From assembly GCA_002071085.1 (NCBI GenBank), contig MWEM01000020.1, positions 1 through 45,290 of the forward strand: a DNA stretch of 45,290 bases, written 5' to 3'. The notes under the pieces were generated by a model. That model saw only the letters and a program-made list of their open reading frames with translations. It searched no databases and was not told the origin of the DNA. A program made the position numbers and the translations under genes. Each line of letters starts with the position of its first letter. Position 1 is the stretch's first letter. This DNA is from Thermotogota bacterium ADurb.Bin062 (lineage in GTDB: Bacteria > Thermotogota > Thermotogae > MWEM01). Shown one piece after another: positions 24,438 through 31,764 of the stretch.

Positions 24438-26914
24438 TCTTGTTTCCCTTCTGTTTTCCGTTTTTGGTCTATCGCGATACGAATACCACCCACCCATAGG
24501 AAAGTGAGCAGCCAATTGATCATAATGCCCGTTCCCAACATCACGCCGAACTCCAACAGCAGTGGGGATGAGGCGATCAGAAAGCTGAAAAAGGCGATCG
24601 CAGTGGTCAGAGCGCTCAGGGTGATCGCCTTCCCGGTTCCGAGGAAAACCTGTTTCAGAAAGTCATCCGTATGCCATTGCGACCCTTTCGAACGCTCATC
24701 TTTGTATCGGAGCAACAGATGAACGGGCGCGTCGATCGCCATCCCCAACAACAACGGTAGTCCCAACAGGGTCATAAAATTGAGTCCGGTGCCAAAAAGA
24801 TAACTCAGTCCGAAGAGGATCACCAGGTTGAGGATCAGGGCCAGGAGGGCCAGGAAGGTCAGCTGGAAATCACGTAGCGTCACGACTACCGGTACCACGA
24901 TCATCACCAACGCGACGAGAACGGAGAAAACTATCGAGGAGATCACCTTTTTCGTGATCTGGTAGTAGATGATCGGATACCCATAAAACTGGAAACCTAT
25001 TTCGTTGAGCTCTTCCACGTAATGCTTCAGACGGTTGTGTTGCCATATATTGGTGTTCGTGAAGGCGTAAACGCGGAAATTCAGTTTCCCGTCGATCTCC
25101 ATCGTAAAAAAATCTTTGACCTCAGGAGGGAATAGCGCGCTTTTGAACAGGAGTTCGGCGAAATGCGCGAAGTTTTTGCTTTTTACGAGGATGCCCAGGA
25201 TCTCCTCTATTTCGTCATAGACGTTCAGCCGTTTCAACGCGATCAAGGTGAAGGCGTTTTGCGCGTCGTTGAGAACTCGGACCGTTTCCTGGCGGAAGGA
25301 GTCGAAGTCTTCTATGACCGATCTCGGCAAATAGGTGGCCAAAGAAACCACCGATCCGATGTACTTCGATTCCTTTCTCAAAGTCTCCTCGATCGCGTAT
25401 AGTTTGAGCGGATCCTCCACGAACGCGACGATCGAGTCGTCCACCGAAAACCCCAAACCGTGCTTTTGAAGAGCCCGTAAGGTTTTGATGCTTTCGATCT
25501 CATCAGGGAGCGCCTTCGTCGGCGTATAGTCGAAGTGGATGAAATTAATTATCGTAAGCACGGCGCACGGGATGGCGAGAAGGGTCGTTGACAGGATAAC
25601 CCACCGAGAAAAACGGGAATAATAGCCACGGAAGCGCCCTTCTCGTTTTCTCTCACGGTCCGCTTTTGGCGTACGAATCCGCATGAACGTAGAAAACAAC
25701 ACCAACCATCCGGGCAACAATAGGACCATGGACACGAAAAAGAGAGAGATGCCGAGGCCGGTCATCAGCCCGATATGCTGCAATCCGGGAGAATCCACGA
25801 AGACCATCGACAAGAAGGCGGCGATGGTCGTCAAGGCGCCGGTGAAAATGCCCTTTCCCGCGCTTTGGATGGCATATTGGACCGCTTCACGCATCGCCTC
25901 CTGCTTCTTCTTTCTGCTAAGCGCGTTGAAGCCGGGATAATTTTCTAATAGGTATTCCATCGAGCGATTCGAAAGGTGAATCCCGAAGTCGATCCCAAGC
26001 CCCAGCAAAAGCGCCAGGACGAAGCTGGATGTGAACTCTAGACTCTGAAAGATCAGATAGAAGGCGCCGAGAGAGAACACCGATCCGGTAACCAGCGTCA
26101 GGAAGATGCCGAGGGTGATGCTGATGTTCCCATAGGAGACGAGAAACAAGACGGTGATCAGACCCAACGTCAATAGGGTGGTCACCGAAAAATCGCCAAA
26201 GATGATTCTTTGCGAGTCCAGGGCGCCTTGGTGGCTCCCGGAGAATCCGAAAGAGAACCCATAAGGCTTCAGGATGGCGCCGACCTTTTCTTTCAGGAGG
26301 GACACCGCCCTTTGCGTGAAGGCCAAATCCAGGGCGGGGCGCGTCAACACGACCGTCATAGTGAGTATCTGGCTATCGTCGCTGATTAACGCGTACTTGT
26401 CCAGAGACTCTATCCTTTCCATCTCCCTGAGCAGGTCCATCACCTTGTTCATAGAGATGCCCATCTGCCGGATAATGCCGAAGTCCACCGCAGCGGGGTT
26501 TGCAATCAGAAAATTGAGAAAATTGAGGGTGGAAGAGAGCTTTTCGAAGAGGTTGGCGTGGGTCAACATAATTCCCGCCGGACCCATTAAGGAAATCGTG
26601 TCCAGCTTCCGAAAACTCTTGACGATGCCGGTCAGCTTTTCCAGTTCGTTCTTTATCTGTGCAGCCGCTTCCATCGCCTCGAAGGTCCTGCCGTCGATAT
26701 CGACGACGATCATCAGCGTTTCGCTGACGGTCTCTCCCGTGAAGAGTTCCTTGTATCTTTGGCTGTAAGGGTCATTATGAGGGAGTAGAACCAAGAGGTC
26801 CGTTTTGATAGACATCTGCAGAGAAAGGTAGGTCATCAGGATCGAAACGAGCACGCCGACCAGCAAGATTTCTTTCCAGAATCTGTAGACGAATTTGGAT
26901 AAAAGACCAAACAC
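24434..26914 (-). CDS. MMPL/RND-family transporter
   Basis: 826 residues with two similar halves, each with a membrane segment, a soluble loop of about 150-200 residues, and a cluster of five or so membrane helices. Marks of the family: SIKTDLLVLLPHNDPY after the first helix, LLGLGIDFGIHLSNR in the first half and GLPLLLGMAIDAPVHLLLRY in the second; the Gly-x-Asp in these segments fits proton-coupled RND carriers. Members move lipids, hopanoids or lipid-like compounds across the inner membrane. Neighbouring genes encode a membrane protein and an anchored protein, 11 bases and further upstream, which may be partners. Substrate unknown. Confidence 0.88.
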   Translation of the reverse strand: MFGLLSKFVYRFWKEILLVGVLVSILMTYLSLQMSIKTDLLVLLPHNDPYSQRYKELFTGETVSETLMIVVDIDGRTFEAMEAAAQIKNELEKLTGIVKSFRKLDTISLMGPAGIMLTHANLFEKLSSTLNFLNFLIANPAAVDFGIIRQMGISMNKVMDLLREMERIESLDKYALISDDSQILTMTVVLTRPALDLAFTQRAVSLLKEKVGAILKPYGFSFGFSGSHQGALDSQRIIFGDFSVTTLLTLGLITVLFLVSYGNISITLGIFLTLVTGSVFSLGAFYLIFQSLEFTSSFVLALLLGLGIDFGIHLSNRSMEYLLENYPGFNALSRKKKQEAMREAVQYAIQSAGKGIFTGALTTIAAFLSMVFVDSPGLQHIGLMTGLGISLFFVSMVLLLPGWLVLFSTFMRIRTPKADRERKREGRFRGYYSRFSRWVILSTTLLAIPCAVLTIINFIHFDYTPTKALPDEIESIKTLRALQKHGLGFSVDDSIVAFVEDPLKLYAIEETLRKESKYIGSVVSLATYLPRSVIEDFDSFRQETVRVLNDAQNAFTLIALKRLNVYDEIEEILGILVKSKNFAHFAELLFKSALFPPEVKDFFTMEIDGKLNFRVYAFTNTNIWQHNRLKHYVEELNEIGFQFYGYPIIYYQITKKVISSIVFSVLVALVMIVVPVVVTLRDFQLTFLALLALILNLVILFGLSYLFGTGLNFMTLLGLPLLLGMAIDAPVHLLLRYKDERSKGSQWHTDDFLKQVFLGTGKAITLSALTTAIAFFSFLIASSPLLLEFGVMLGTGIMINWLLTFLWVGGIRIAIDQKRKTEGKQE

Positions 26915-26925
26915 GAGGTTCCCCC

Positions 26926-27405
26926 CTAAAACCGCAACAGAAAAGATAAAACGACGAGGTCGTGAATCGTTTTCGACAATAGGACTCGCTTTTTTTCACA
27001 GGCGCGATAGGTCAACAGCGACGACCACAAGAACAACACCGCGAAAAGTGAGAAACCGAAAACCTGGTTAAACAGCCCTTCCCGCCTGGCGAACGCGACA
27101 ACGAAAGGGAGGAACAGATAGGGGCAAAAGGTGAACCCGTAGAGGTTTTGCAGCCTACGATTCTGATCGTAACCGGCAAACACCAGGTCTATGCCGAGCA
27201 TCAGGAAAAACAGGAAAAAAGGCGCGATCGCCACCGAAACGAAGAGAAAGAGCAAAACGTTGCCCGAAACAGGAAACAACGGGAAATAGGCGCAATAGTT
27301 CGTGTAATAGACCACGAGGAACGCGACGATAGAAACAGGTAGTTTCGAAACGGGTTTCGAAAAAAACGGTTTCGGAAAGAAGAGCGCGTCGAATAGATCC
27401 TTCAT
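26926..27405 (-). CDS. Small integral membrane protein of unknown function
   Basis: I do not recognise a family with certainty. The start is set at the ATG at 27405, which overlaps the upstream stop as ATGA; this gives 159 residues (MKDLFDALFFPKPFF). Four or five hydrophobic segments are visible, around 25-45, 52-75, 90-110 and 115-140, with a basic, helical C terminus. A Yip1-like membrane domain is a possible reading. The longer frame upstream has no ribosome site and lies inside the preceding gene. It is coupled to an anchored protein above and 11 bases from the MMPL transporter below, so it may be an accessory of that transporter. Confidence 0.6.
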   Translation of the reverse strand: MKDLFDALFFPKPFFSKPVSKLPVSIVAFLVVYYTNYCAYFPLFPVSGNVLLFLFVSVAIAPFFLFFLMLGIDLVFAGYDQNRRLQNLYGFTFCPYLFLPFVVAFARREGLFNQVFGFSLFAVLFLWSSLLTYRACEKKRVLLSKTIHDLVVLSFLLRF

Positions 27406-28301
27406 GAGGCTACCCGACCGGTTGACGAGAACCCCTCTGTGGACCAAAACAGCAGGTCCGTCAGAGAAACGGGCAGAGGCTCGAGCCCCTCCAAGATATG
27501 ATTGAGCGTGGTGATCTCCAAATAGCCCGCTTCCAGCTCGATCATTCCAAATCCAGAATCTATGGCGTTGAGAATGGCGTCGTAGAGCAAGCGCTTCACG
27601 CGCAGCGCCCTTGTTTCGGAGGCCTCGCCCGAGGGAGAAAGGGTCGGTTTTCGTTTGTTCAAAATCCACTGGTTAGGAAACAGCGCGGTTTCAAGCAGGC
27701 CGGTCAAACTCGCGGGCGCGGTCGGCGAATAGGTGATCGCACAGTAAGGCACCTCCATCTTCCGAAACGCTTCGGCGGTCTCCCGAACCTGTTTTTTCGA
27801 GCAGGTGATGCCCCGTAGAAGCGGAAAGTCGCTCTCCTCCAACGCTAAAAATGCCGCATCGTCTCCGTATCCGTAGACCAAGATCAGCAGCTTCGGACGG
27901 TAGTATAGCAGCGTTCGCGTGTCCCTCGCAACGGCCAAGGAAACGTAGTCTCTTCCCAGGAAGCTGGCCCTCGAAATCGTCACTTCCGGTTTCTCCTCCG
28001 GATTGCCCTTCCAATAGTCTTGAGTGTATTGCTGAAAGGATCGGAAGGTGGCCACCTCGTACACACCGTCGTCTCTACACAAGACATCCGTCTTTTCCTC
28101 AAAGTACGGAACACGCAGATCGTAAAGGGGTTCCAGCGCCCGGGCGCTCGCGGTTTGCCTAAAATAAAGGACGGGAGGATTGGTATAGCTCCGGCGGTCC
28201 ACGGACGAATAGGCCAAATACGAGAAGACCCCGTAGACGCCGTAAGCAATGCCAACCGCTCCCACCGAGAAGGCCAAGAGCTTTAGAACGACCTCTTTCA
28301 T
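27402..28301 (-). CDS. Membrane-anchored protein of unknown function
   Basis: 299 residues, unrecognised. Residues 7-29 form one membrane helix (LLAFSVGAVGIAYGVYGVF), leaving a soluble domain on the outer side of the inner membrane by the positive-inside rule. The soluble part mixes strands and helices, with a hydrophobic core strand LLILVYGYGDDAAFLALEE (about 136-154) and two cysteines, Cys75 and Cys167. It starts five bases after the S41 protease stop codon and overlaps the membrane protein by four bases, so it is in one operon with both. A periplasmic partner of the protease or the transporter is a reasonable inference. Confidence 0.6.
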   Translation of the reverse strand: MKEVVLKLLAFSVGAVGIAYGVYGVFSYLAYSSVDRRSYTNPPVLYFRQTASARALEPLYDLRVPYFEEKTDVLCRDDGVYEVATFRSFQQYTQDYWKGNPEEKPEVTISRASFLGRDYVSLAVARDTRTLLYYRPKLLILVYGYGDDAAFLALEESDFPLLRGITCSKKQVRETAEAFRKMEVPYCAITYSPTAPASLTGLLETALFPNQWILNKRKPTLSPSGEASETRALRVKRLLYDAILNAIDSGFGMIELEAGYLEITTLNHILEGLEPLPVSLTDLLFWSTEGFSSTGRVAS

Positions 28302-28306
28302 CGGTA

Positions 28307-29521
28307 CTACAACAGATCGATCAAAAAGGCCAACGCGGTTTGCAGCTGGATGTCTTTGCCCGGCTCAACCGCGATCTCGTATTGTGTGCTGTTGCTTTCG
28401 GAAACTGCTTCCAATTGTTCCTTTGAGGGTTCTACTACGATATCTGGCTCGATCCCTTTCAGGTGTATGTCGTTACCCTTCGGTGTGAAATAATGGGCCG
28501 TCGTCAACCATAACTCGCCCCCGTTAGACAGGGGGAAGAGCGTCTGCACTGCCGCCTTTCCGAATGTCTTTTCTCCCACGAGGGTGGCCAGATTGTAGTC
28601 CTTCAAGCACCCGGCGAGGATTTCAGAGGACGAGGCGCTGCCGCCGTTGACGAGCAAGGCCATCGGAAGGTTCGGGTAATCGTTTCCGATCGACTTGTAG
28701 GTGTTGATGAACCCGTCCGAAGACCTCGTGGTCACGATCACCTCGTTTGAATCGAGAAACATCGAGCAGACGAGGATCGCTTGGGTCAGGTAGCCACCGG
28801 GATTGTTCCGAAGGTCCAACACCAGAGCTTTCGGGTTTTTAGAAAAGATCTTCTGCAATGCAGTGTGCAGCTCCGTCGCCGTGTTTTTGAAGAAGCTGTT
28901 GATCCGTACGTACCCGATTTTTTGGCCTGAATAGTCGACAGTGCCGTATTGTACCATCGCGGTGTGTATCTCTTCACGGCCTATGATAAACTCCAAGGCC
29001 CCCGTGTTTTCCCTAAAAACCTGAATAGTCACGAGCGTGCCAGGTTCCCCACGCAATCGATTGACCGCTTCCATATAGGTCATCTCCTCGACTGGGGCGG
29101 AATCGATGGTGATGATCAGGTCTCCGGCTTTTACGCCGGCTTTATAAGCGGGGGTGCCGTACATCGGCGCAACCACCTGAAGGACCTTCAATTGCGCGTG
29201 GTAGGTCACTTCCAAACCGACGCCGCCGTACTTTCCCTCTTGATCGATCTGGTTTTCGGCGACATCTTTCTTGGTGAGGTAGTAGGTAAACGGGTCCTTC
29301 AGCCCGCTGAGCAACCCTCGGATACTGGCGTTGACCAAATTATCGTAATCGATGGTACCTTTCTCATAGTAGTCCTTTTCGATAAAGTAGAGCGATTCAA
29401 AAAACGGTTCGAGTTTTTCGTAGACGTTGACGTTTTGTGTTTGCGCGAACAGCGTCCACGAAAAAGAGACAACGACCAATACCGCCGAAATGACCAATGC
29501 CGCTTTTAACAATTTTCTCAT
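28307..29521 (-). CDS. C-terminal processing protease (S41), PDZ type
   Basis: 404 residues. A signal or anchor at 7-26 (AALVISAVLVVVSFSWTLFA) sends it outside the membrane. A PDZ domain covers about 99-180 (GVGLEVTYHAQ; AGVKAGDLIITID). The S41 core includes GYVRINSF, LVLDLRNNPGG (233-243), and GGSASSSEI with the probable nucleophile Ser297, and Lys322 in EKTFGKAAVQ. The 25-residue Ser-Lys spacing matches the Tsp/CtpA catalytic dyad. It trims or degrades envelope proteins from their C termini. The ATG overlaps the regulator's stop (ATGA). Confidence 0.95.
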   Translation of the reverse strand: MRKLLKAALVISAVLVVVSFSWTLFAQTQNVNVYEKLEPFFESLYFIEKDYYEKGTIDYDNLVNASIRGLLSGLKDPFTYYLTKKDVAENQIDQEGKYGGVGLEVTYHAQLKVLQVVAPMYGTPAYKAGVKAGDLIITIDSAPVEEMTYMEAVNRLRGEPGTLVTIQVFRENTGALEFIIGREEIHTAMVQYGTVDYSGQKIGYVRINSFFKNTATELHTALQKIFSKNPKALVLDLRNNPGGYLTQAILVCSMFLDSNEVIVTTRSSDGFINTYKSIGNDYPNLPMALLVNGGSASSSEILAGCLKDYNLATLVGEKTFGKAAVQTLFPLSNGGELWLTTAHYFTPKGNDIHLKGIEPDIVVEPSKEQLEAVSESNSTQYEIAVEPGKDIQLQTALAFLIDLL

Positions 29522-29883
29522 TCTTTTTCCCCCTCAGATAAAGGTTGTGGAAGTGACTCCGAACTCATCAGCTGACCGATCAACTCGGATAGAGCCTCCA
29601 ATTTTTCCTTCATTGCCGACGATGGCGCGCTCTTTTCCCATTCTTTTTCGGACGCCGCCCCTTGATACTGGGTAGCGAGCCTTTGTACATCGTCCAGACA
29701 TATATAGGCGTAATGCTCGAGTATCTTTCGGCCCACCATTCTCAATGCGGCTTGAACAGCTGATACCTGGGCCAAAATCGAGGCGCAGGGCTTGTCTGTC
29801 TCTATCATCCTTTGGAGGCCGCGCACCTGACCTTCAATTTTCTTTAGGCGTACAATAATGGGCTTAAGACGTTCGTTTTCCAT
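29518..29883 (-). CDS. CsoR/CstR-family (DUF156) regulator with altered ligand set
   Basis: 121 residues. The family core is clear: RLKKIEGQVRGLQRMIE (12-28), Cys33 in DKPCASIL, and VSAVQAALRM. In Cu(I)-sensing CsoR the ligands are Cys, His and Cys, with the cysteines 29 apart and the His four before the second. Here Cys33 and Cys62 are 29 apart, but the His position is Tyr58; a His lies one residue earlier (57). The set therefore resembles two-cysteine, persulfide-sensing CstR more than CsoR. After residue 75 there is a charged tail longer than usual. It is a repressor in cytoplasm; targets are unknown. GGAGG precedes the ATG. No copper pump or sulfurtransferase is adjacent. Confidence 0.82.
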   Translation of the reverse strand: MENERLKPIIVRLKKIEGQVRGLQRMIETDKPCASILAQVSAVQAALRMVGRKILEHYAYICLDDVQRLATQYQGAASEKEWEKSAPSSAMKEKLEALSELIGQLMSSESLPQPLSEGEKE

Positions 29884-29911
29884 AAGGTGTTATCCTCCGT
29901 GATACCGATAC

Positions 29912-31567
29912 TCAATAATGGAAAATAGAGCCGCCGATGAACTCTCTCAAGATCGAATTCGGAGGGATCAAATGCGTATCGGTGATCGGTAGAAAATACT
30001 CCAAAAATTTTAAAAGACGCTTCGCTTCGGTATTTTCGTAGTTTTCCTCACTGATTTGGACCAAAAGCGGCTCAGCGTATATCTTTAGAACGGCGAGCTC
30101 ATAAATTAAAGCAGAGCTGAGCAAGACGTCCGCGTCTTCTTGAAACGGGAAGATGAACTTCTCCTCTCCCCGCCGGACGGAGGGCCACATCTTTATCGTT
30201 CGCATCGCGCTGTGACCACGGAAGTGATGGTCGCGAACGATACGTCGGATCAGTCGGGTATCCGTCGTTGGGATTCGGTTGATATCATCGATCCCGAGCT
30301 GTGTGAGCGCGCTGACGTAGATCTTGTACTTGGTCTCCCTCGGAACGCTCGCGGTGAGCTTGTCATTCAATCCGTGTATGCCCTCTATGATGATCGGTTG
30401 GCTTTTATCGATCCGAATCACCTTGCCACTCGGTTTCGAAGAACCGGTGACGAAGTCGAACTTTGGCAAATGGACCTCTTTCCCCTCCAGTAAGCTGCAA
30501 AGGTGATAGTCCAACAACTCGAGGTCCAAGGCGAGTATGTCCTCAAAATCATATTCCCCTTTTTCGTCTCGGGGTGTGGCCTCTCGCGCGACAAAATAGT
30601 CGTCCAACGAGATCGATATCGGAAACAGGCCATCAGCCTTCAATTGCAGCTCCAATCGCTTCGAGGTGGTCGTTTTACCGGAGGAGGATGGACCCGCGAT
30701 CGTGATCAATCGTTTATTGGCAGAACGAGAGATCTCCGTCGCGATCTGCGCGATTTTCTTTTCGTGCAGGGCCTCGGAGACCATGATCAATTCTCGTATG
30801 CGACCGTTCACGATAGATTCGTTGAGGTCGCCCACGTTTTTAACATCGAGGATGTCTCCCCATCTCTGATACTGCAAGAAGACCTGTGAAAACTTTGGCA
30901 ATTCCTTGTACTCCGGAAGGCTGTCCGGAGAGAGCGGTGTCGGATGGATCAGCAGAAAGCCTTGGCTGTAGGCCTTCAGATCGAAAACGCTCAAACACCC
31001 GGTGCTCGGGGGCAAATACCCGTAGAAGTAATTGATGTTCGGCTTATCCCCGCAATGGCAGATGCTGACCGTGCTCTTTTTCCGGAACTTGAAAACCTTC
31101 ACCTTATCCGCGTCGCCGGCCGACTTGAAATATTTCAAAGCGACGATCTTATCGAGTCTCTCCTTCCAGAACGGGAGGTCTTGTTCGACGAGCCCACGCA
31201 TCTTTTCCTTCAACAGTTGGATGTCCCTTTCGGACACCCAGTCCCCTAATTCGCAGTATAGGCTATTTTTGATGCTGTGCAACACCCGTAGTTTCCGCTC
31301 CGGAAAGGTTTCCTTGCACGCCAAGTAGAGCAGAAAGGTCAATCCCCTCTGGATCATACGGAAACCGTCCGAGGAGGTGATATCGAAAAACTCGACGGTC
31401 GAGTCGATATAGATAGGAGAGGAAAGCTCTCGTATTCGGTTGTTCACGCGAGCGCCCAAAACCGGGCGCGGAAACTCCATCCCAGTTGCCTTCAACAAAG
31501 CCTTACCCGTGACCGGTGTTTCATAGGTGTATTCGGTTTGGTTATTGATAACGGAGAGACGAATCAA
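29912..31567 (-). CDS. TGS/ThrRS-like domain fused to a uridine kinase/phosphoribulokinase-like P-loop kinase
   Basis: 551 residues. An N-terminal beta-grasp (TGS-like, 1-65) and a second, threonyl-tRNA-synthetase editing-like region (about 75-200, including the HSIKNSLY segment) come first. The kinase domain has P-loop GPSSSGKT at 292-299, then SLDDYFV and YDFEDILALDLE, which match the uridine kinase/PRK family. This architecture is found in Thermotogota and Firmicutes, and its physiological substrate is not firmly known. The start is TTG at 31567: an in-frame stop lies three codons upstream. A TATGAT at 31589-31584 is a possible -10, divergent from the tRNA promoter. It heads the long minus-strand run, 28 bases before the CsoR-type regulator. 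Confidence 0.85.
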   Translation of the reverse strand: MIRLSVINNQTEYTYETPVTGKALLKATGMEFPRPVLGARVNNRIRELSSPIYIDSTVEFFDITSSDGFRMIQRGLTFLLYLACKETFPERKLRVLHSIKNSLYCELGDWVSERDIQLLKEKMRGLVEQDLPFWKERLDKIVALKYFKSAGDADKVKVFKFRKKSTVSICHCGDKPNINYFYGYLPPSTGCLSVFDLKAYSQGFLLIHPTPLSPDSLPEYKELPKFSQVFLQYQRWGDILDVKNVGDLNESIVNGRIRELIMVSEALHEKKIAQIATEISRSANKRLITIAGPSSSGKTTTSKRLELQLKADGLFPISISLDDYFVAREATPRDEKGEYDFEDILALDLELLDYHLCSLLEGKEVHLPKFDFVTGSSKPSGKVIRIDKSQPIIIEGIHGLNDKLTASVPRETKYKIYVSALTQLGIDDINRIPTTDTRLIRRIVRDHHFRGHSAMRTIKMWPSVRRGEEKFIFPFQEDADVLLSSALIYELAVLKIYAEPLLVQISEENYENTEAKRLLKFLEYFLPITDTHLIPPNSILREFIGGSIFHY

Positions 31568-31608
31568 ACACGCTCACATCCACATCATATTTTCGTTCGC
31601 TTCGGTTC

Positions 31609-31637
31609 TTGACAAATTTTCCTGAATAAGGTAAAAT
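31609..31637 (+). promoter_or_regulatory. Near-consensus promoter of tRNA-Gln
   Basis: TTGACA (31609-31614), 17 bases, then TAAAAT (31632-31637). The tRNA begins 10 bases after the -10 box, so transcription starts at or very near the mature 5' end. Confidence 0.9.
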
Positions 31638-31647
31638 ACCTCAGTTT

Positions 31648-31723
31648 TGGGACGTCGCCAAGCTGGTAAGGCATCGGAATTTGGCTCCGACATTCGGGAG
31701 TTCGAATCTCTCCGTCCCAGCCA
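31648..31723 (+). tRNA. tRNA-Gln (anticodon UUG)
   Basis: A 76-base cloverleaf with genomically encoded CCA. The acceptor stem is TGGGACG/CGTCCCA with discriminator G. The D-stem is GCC/GGC around AAGCTGGTAA. The anticodon stem is TCGGA/TCCGA with loop ATTTGGC, giving TTG at 34-36. The variable loop is CATTC and the T-stem is GGGAG/CTCTC (one G-U) with loop TTCGAAT. A U1-A72 first pair is typical of bacterial tRNA-Gln. It is a single tRNA gene with its own promoter and terminator. Confidence 0.98.
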
Positions 31724-31726
31724 CGA

Positions 31727-31757
31727 AAAACCCGGGAAATCCCTTTCCCGGGTTTTT
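31727..31757. terminator. Bidirectional terminator of tRNA-Gln and the SurA-like gene
   Basis: AAACCCGGGAAA and TTTCCCGGGTTT form a 12-bp stem around TCCC. Seven T residues follow on the plus strand, and the A-run before the stem gives a U-tract on the minus strand. The SurA-like gene's stop is eight bases away, so both converging transcripts can end here. Confidence 0.93.
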
Positions 31758-31764
31758 TTAATGG

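Noticed and set aside
27406..27669. Longer start for the 159-residue membrane protein
   Set aside because: The extra 88 residues overlap the preceding gene in a different frame, with Arg/Gly-rich shadow composition; the ATGA overlap at 27405 fits the operon style.
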